Assembly (NCBI GenBank): GCA_028707085.1
Contig: JAQTUW010000021.1
Coordinates: 1 to 47,306, forward strand
DNA from: Methylococcales bacterium
Lineage (GTDB): Bacteria > Pseudomonadota > Gammaproteobacteria > Methylococcales > Methylomonadaceae
Length of the DNA stretch: 47,306 nt
Reading direction: 5' to 3'
A program made the position numbers and the translations under genes. The notes beneath the pieces were generated by a model. It had not been told where the DNA came from. It made no database searches and saw only the letters and a program-made list of their open reading frames with translations. Below, in pieces: positions 44,531 through 47,306 of the stretch. Position 1 is the stretch's first letter. Each line of letters begins with the position of its first letter.

Positions 44531-46915
44531 ATGGTTTTGTTTCGATTGTGGCTGATGGTAAGTATTTTGGCGCTGAGCGCCCTGGTGCGGGTGGAGGCGG
44601 CTGACGCCATGCCTGACGGGCAGGAACAAACTAATGATGGCGAGGCTCAGCAGACCAAAACCGCAAAGCCTGCCAATGCGAAGGAATCTCCGGAACCGTA
44701 TGCCGCGCATGCGGTCGATGCCTTTGAACTGCCGGAAGTCGATGTGGTGAGCACCACTCCGGTGGGAACGACAGGACTGGCGCTAAAGAAAATTTCCGGC
44801 AATGTGCAGTCCGCGGAAGACGAGGAAATCAACCGCCATGAATCCTTGAGTTTGCCGGATTTCATGAACCGACGCATGGAAAGCGTCAACATCAACGATA
44901 ACCAGAACAACCCCTACCAACCGGATGTCACCTACCGGGGATTTACGGCTTCGCCGTTACTGGGTACGCCGATCGGCATTTCGGTGTATCAGGATGGGGT
45001 CAGAGTGAATGAGCCGTTTGGCGACACGGTGAACTGGGATTTGATTCCGCAAATTGCGGTGGCAAATATGGAAATGATGCCGGGCTCCAATCCGCTGTTC
45101 GGGCTGAACACCCTGGGCGGAGCGCTGTCGGTGCGCACCAAGAGCGGCTTCAGCCATCCGGGCTTTCACGCCCAGGCGTACGGCGGTTCTTACGGCCGAC
45201 AGGCTTACCAGGCGGAATATGGCGGCTCCAGCGGCAAGTTCGACTGGTATTTTGCCGGCAATGTGTTTCAGGATGCCGGCTGGCGTCCGTATTCGCCGAC
45301 CGGCGTCAATCAGGGTTTTGGCAAGGTGGGGTGGGAAAACGCCAAAACCGATCTTGACCTGTCCTTTACCTTTGCCGACAATAATATGCAGGGGGTAGGC
45401 CCCACGCCGCAAAACATGCTGCAGCAGAACTGGAGCTCAATTTTCACCGCGCCGGATATTACCCGCAACACCCTGTATTTTTTTAATCTCAAGGGCAGCC
45501 ATCTGCTGACTGACGAATTACAGATCAGCGGTAACGCTTATAACCGCAATAACGCCACCTATAACCTGAACAGCAATACCAACGGCCAGTGCCAGGTTTA
45601 TCTGAACGGCAACGAATGCCTGGACGGCAGCACGCCGGCCAATGTTCTGACCCCGGGCGTCTTTCAGGCCAGTTGGGGCAAACAGAACGGCACGGGCGTC
45701 AATTTGCAGTTGACTTCCGACTATAAAATCGCCGGCCATGAAAACCAGTTTGTAACGGGCGGCGGCTTTAATTATGGCAAGACCGATTATTCGGTGGCCA
45801 GCCAGAACGCCGTTATCAACGCCAATCTGTATGAGCTTGCCAGTTCGCCGCTGACGACCTCGGTGATGATTACCGGACAAAACGCCTATTCCAATGTGTT
45901 CGCCACCGATACATTTTCGGTTTATAGCTGGCTGCACGTCAACGGTTCGCTGAACTGGCTACAGGCGCAGGTAAAAACCGTTGATGCGCTGAATCCGGTC
46001 GGCTCGGTCAATTCGCTGAACGACAACAGCCATTATCAGCGGCTGAATCCAGCCATAGGCGTTACATTCAATCCGCTCGATGCGCTGGAACTGGATACCC
46101 CGCTCAAGGACTTTACTACTTATTTCAATTATAACGAGGGCTTTCGGGCGCCAACGGCAGTGGAAAACAGTTGCGCCAACCCCAATGCGCCATGCAGCCT
46201 GCCGAGCAGCATGACTTCCGATCCGCCGTTGAAAGCGGTGGTCTCGCATACTTTCGAAACCGGCATGCGCGGCAATTTCAGCCAGGCGCTGAAATGGAAT
46301 TTTGCGGTGTATCAGACTCGAAACACCAATGACATTCTGTTTGTGAACTGTCCGGTCAACAACCCTTTATGCACCATGAACAGCGGCTATTTCCAGAATG
46401 TCGGGGCGACCTTGCGCCAGGGTCTGGAACTGGGGCTGAACGGGGTGATGCTGGAGAGCCTGAACTGGTATGTCAGTTACGGGTTTGTGGACGCCACTTA
46501 TCAGTCTTCGGCGATGCTGACCAACGGCATCGGCTCCGAGACGGTGACGCCGGGCAACCGAATTCCCAGTATCCCGCAAAACACGCTGAAATTTGGCGCG
46601 GAATATGAAATTTTTCCCGATTTTTTTCTGGGCAGCGACGTGCAGTATGTTTCCAGTCAATATGCCCGCGGCGACGATCAGAACATTTATCCGCAAATAC
46701 CGGCCTATACCCTGCTGAATCTGAACAGCCGTTATGTGCTGACCAAAAATGTAGAACTGTTTGCGATGGGTCGCAATGTGTTGGACAACCATTACCTCTC
46801 CTATGGGCAGATGGGGCAGAATTTTTATCAGAACATCAACCAGCCCACCCAGTATCAGGGGCCGGGAGCGGTGGCGACAGGATATGCGGGGATTAGAGTT
46901 CATTGGGATCTGTAA
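44531..46915 (+). CDS. TonB-dependent outer-membrane receptor
   Basis: 794 residues. Signal peptide ~1-24 (ALSALVRVEAADA end), then a Lys/Glu/Pro-rich linker. A plug domain (~70-225) starts PEVDVVSTTPVGTTGLALKK and holds PDVTYRGFTASPLLGTPIGI, VYQDGVRVNEPFGDTVNWDLIP and NTLGGALSVRTKSG, all standard in TonB-dependent receptors. The remaining ~550 residues form a beta-barrel ending GYAGIRVHWDL. The substrate is not evident; no iron-regulator box, heme or cobalamin motif was found upstream, and there is no tonB-exbBD set nearby. It could carry siderophore, metal complex or oligosaccharide. Start at ATG 44531 without a strong ribosome site. An AT-rich stretch upstream (44460-44525) is a likely promoter. 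Confidence 0.92.
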   Translation: MVLFRLWLMVSILALSALVRVEAADAMPDGQEQTNDGEAQQTKTAKPANAKESPEPYAAHAVDAFELPEVDVVSTTPVGTTGLALKKISGNVQSAEDEEINRHESLSLPDFMNRRMESVNINDNQNNPYQPDVTYRGFTASPLLGTPIGISVYQDGVRVNEPFGDTVNWDLIPQIAVANMEMMPGSNPLFGLNTLGGALSVRTKSGFSHPGFHAQAYGGSYGRQAYQAEYGGSSGKFDWYFAGNVFQDAGWRPYSPTGVNQGFGKVGWENAKTDLDLSFTFADNNMQGVGPTPQNMLQQNWSSIFTAPDITRNTLYFFNLKGSHLLTDELQISGNAYNRNNATYNLNSNTNGQCQVYLNGNECLDGSTPANVLTPGVFQASWGKQNGTGVNLQLTSDYKIAGHENQFVTGGGFNYGKTDYSVASQNAVINANLYELASSPLTTSVMITGQNAYSNVFATDTFSVYSWLHVNGSLNWLQAQVKTVDALNPVGSVNSLNDNSHYQRLNPAIGVTFNPLDALELDTPLKDFTTYFNYNEGFRAPTAVENSCANPNAPCSLPSSMTSDPPLKAVVSHTFETGMRGNFSQALKWNFAVYQTRNTNDILFVNCPVNNPLCTMNSGYFQNVGATLRQGLELGLNGVMLESLNWYVSYGFVDATYQSSAMLTNGIGSETVTPGNRIPSIPQNTLKFGAEYEIFPDFFLGSDVQYVSSQYARGDDQNIYPQIPAYTLLNLNSRYVLTKNVELFAMGRNVLDNHYLSYGQMGQNFYQNINQPTQYQGPGAVATGYAGIRVHWDL

Positions 46916-47145
46916 GCGCATCGGCCGAAATTACCGGCTCCGTAACCCAGCCGCCGCCGAAAGCCCGGTAAATCGAGACCAGCGACAACCGAATTGCCGT
47001 TTCGGCGCTGATTCGTTCGTCGCTGACAGCAAGTTTTCGCTATTGCTGGCCTACGCGTCAGCCCCGCGCCGGTATAAGGCTTCGTTAAGCCGGCAAGCCG
47101 CTTCTGCCGAAGTTTCCGCCTGGCTTAATCGATCCCGACGCTGAA
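46893..47145 (-). pseudogene. Remnant of a NodT/OprM-family RND outer-membrane factor
   Basis: Reading leftward, the segment near 47029-46893 gives AVSDERISAETAIRLSLVSI then YRAFGGGWV, the classic C-terminus of NodT-type outer-membrane factors, ending at a TAA at 46895-46893 inside the 3' end of the receptor gene. Upstream, other frames carry DRLSQAETSAEAACRLNEAL and YRRGADA, also of that family, but with a TAG and frame breaks between. Everything N-terminal to ~47145 is missing. So this is the decayed 3' end of a gene whose body was lost, perhaps when the rRNA operon region was rearranged. Confidence 0.7.
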
Positions 47146-47184
47146 CGGATGATTGATGGGCCATAGATGAGGTTTTCAGCGGGC

Positions 47185-47221
47185 AAAAAAAAGCCCGGCA
47201 GGCTTATCCATACCGGGCTTT
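47185..47221 (-). terminator. Intrinsic terminator of the rRNA operon
   Basis: Reading leftward, AAAGCCCGG (47221-47213), a 14-base loop and CCGGGCTTT (47198-47190), continuing into a run of eight T (47192-47185 on the minus strand). It lies 10 bp past the 5S end, the expected place for the operon stop. Confidence 0.85.
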
Positions 47222-47230
47222 GATTTAAGA

Positions 47231-47306
47231 GCTTGGCGATGACCTACTTTCACATGGCAACCTGCCACACTATCATCGGCGCTAAGCGGTTTCACTTCCG
47301 AGTTCG
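47231..47306 (-). rRNA. rrf: 5S ribosomal RNA, 3' part (runs off the right edge)
   Basis: The last 76 nucleotides of a 5S rRNA read leftward: CGAACTCGGAAGTGAAACC at the edge, then TTAGCGCCGATGATAGTGTG, GCAGGTTGCCATGTGAAAGT and AGGTCATCGCCAAGC at the 3' end. These are the loop C to helix I sequences of gammaproteobacterial 5S. The 5' ~40 nt and, by usual order, 23S and 16S lie beyond the window. Confidence 0.93.

Overview
The window looks like chromosomal DNA of a gammaproteobacterium, most plausibly a methanotroph of the order Methylococcales. The pointers are the housekeeping order lepA-lepB-rnc-era-recO-pdxJ, an EF-P / EpmA / EpmB beta-lysylation cluster, a fused exosortase A, and a PEP-CTERM-like protein behind a sigma-54-type promoter. 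This assignment is an inference from gene content; no taxonomic marker is complete, since the only rRNA is a partial 5S at the right edge.

Layout, left to right. 1-1755 is the edge of an exopolysaccharide/exosortase locus (start of a mannose-1-phosphate guanylyltransferase, then exosortase A fused to an EpsI domain). 2088-5534 holds an LpxH-like phosphoesterase and the EF-P modification genes epmA, efp and epmB. 5639-9245 has a secreted beta-helix protein and a stand-alone sigma-54 activator, facing away from each other across a 0.56 kb regulatory region with a perfect FNR-type box and a GC-only palindrome. 9273-19390 is one long leftward block: smc-zipA, then lepA-lepB-rnc-era-recO-pdxJ. 19658-27590 is a leftward heavy-metal RND efflux operon (czcB-czcA-czcC-lipoprotein-czcC) with two tandem outer-membrane channel paralogues around a lipoprotein gene of unknown function.

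27591-29047 is about 1.45 kb without a convincing gene. It carries dispersed repeats and ends in a sigma-54 promoter for the PEP-CTERM-like gene at 29048. 30064-38111 holds hflC/hflK, a carbohydrate-type porin, a small lipoprotein, a methyltransferase, tcdA, tatD and an acyltransferase. 38398-43785 encodes a giant (about 1795 aa) protein: twelve beta-rich repeats in six alternating pairs, six NHL repeats, and a C-terminus like that of type I secreted RTX proteins. Upstream lie a possible coupled leader ORF and a 48-aa membrane protein gene. 44531-46915 is a TonB-dependent receptor. The right edge has a decayed NodT-type outer-membrane-factor pseudogene, an intrinsic terminator and the 3' end of a 5S rRNA gene on the minus strand.

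How parts may work together. Exosortase A, the PEP-CTERM-like protein, its sigma-54 promoter and the sigma-54 activator are consistent with one surface/exopolysaccharide programme, though the activator-promoter link is only inferred. The efflux operon looks complete for a tripartite pump with a spare outer-membrane channel. The most unusual items are the giant repeat protein with its 5' arrangement, the lipoprotein between two czcC copies, and hflK without an ATG start.
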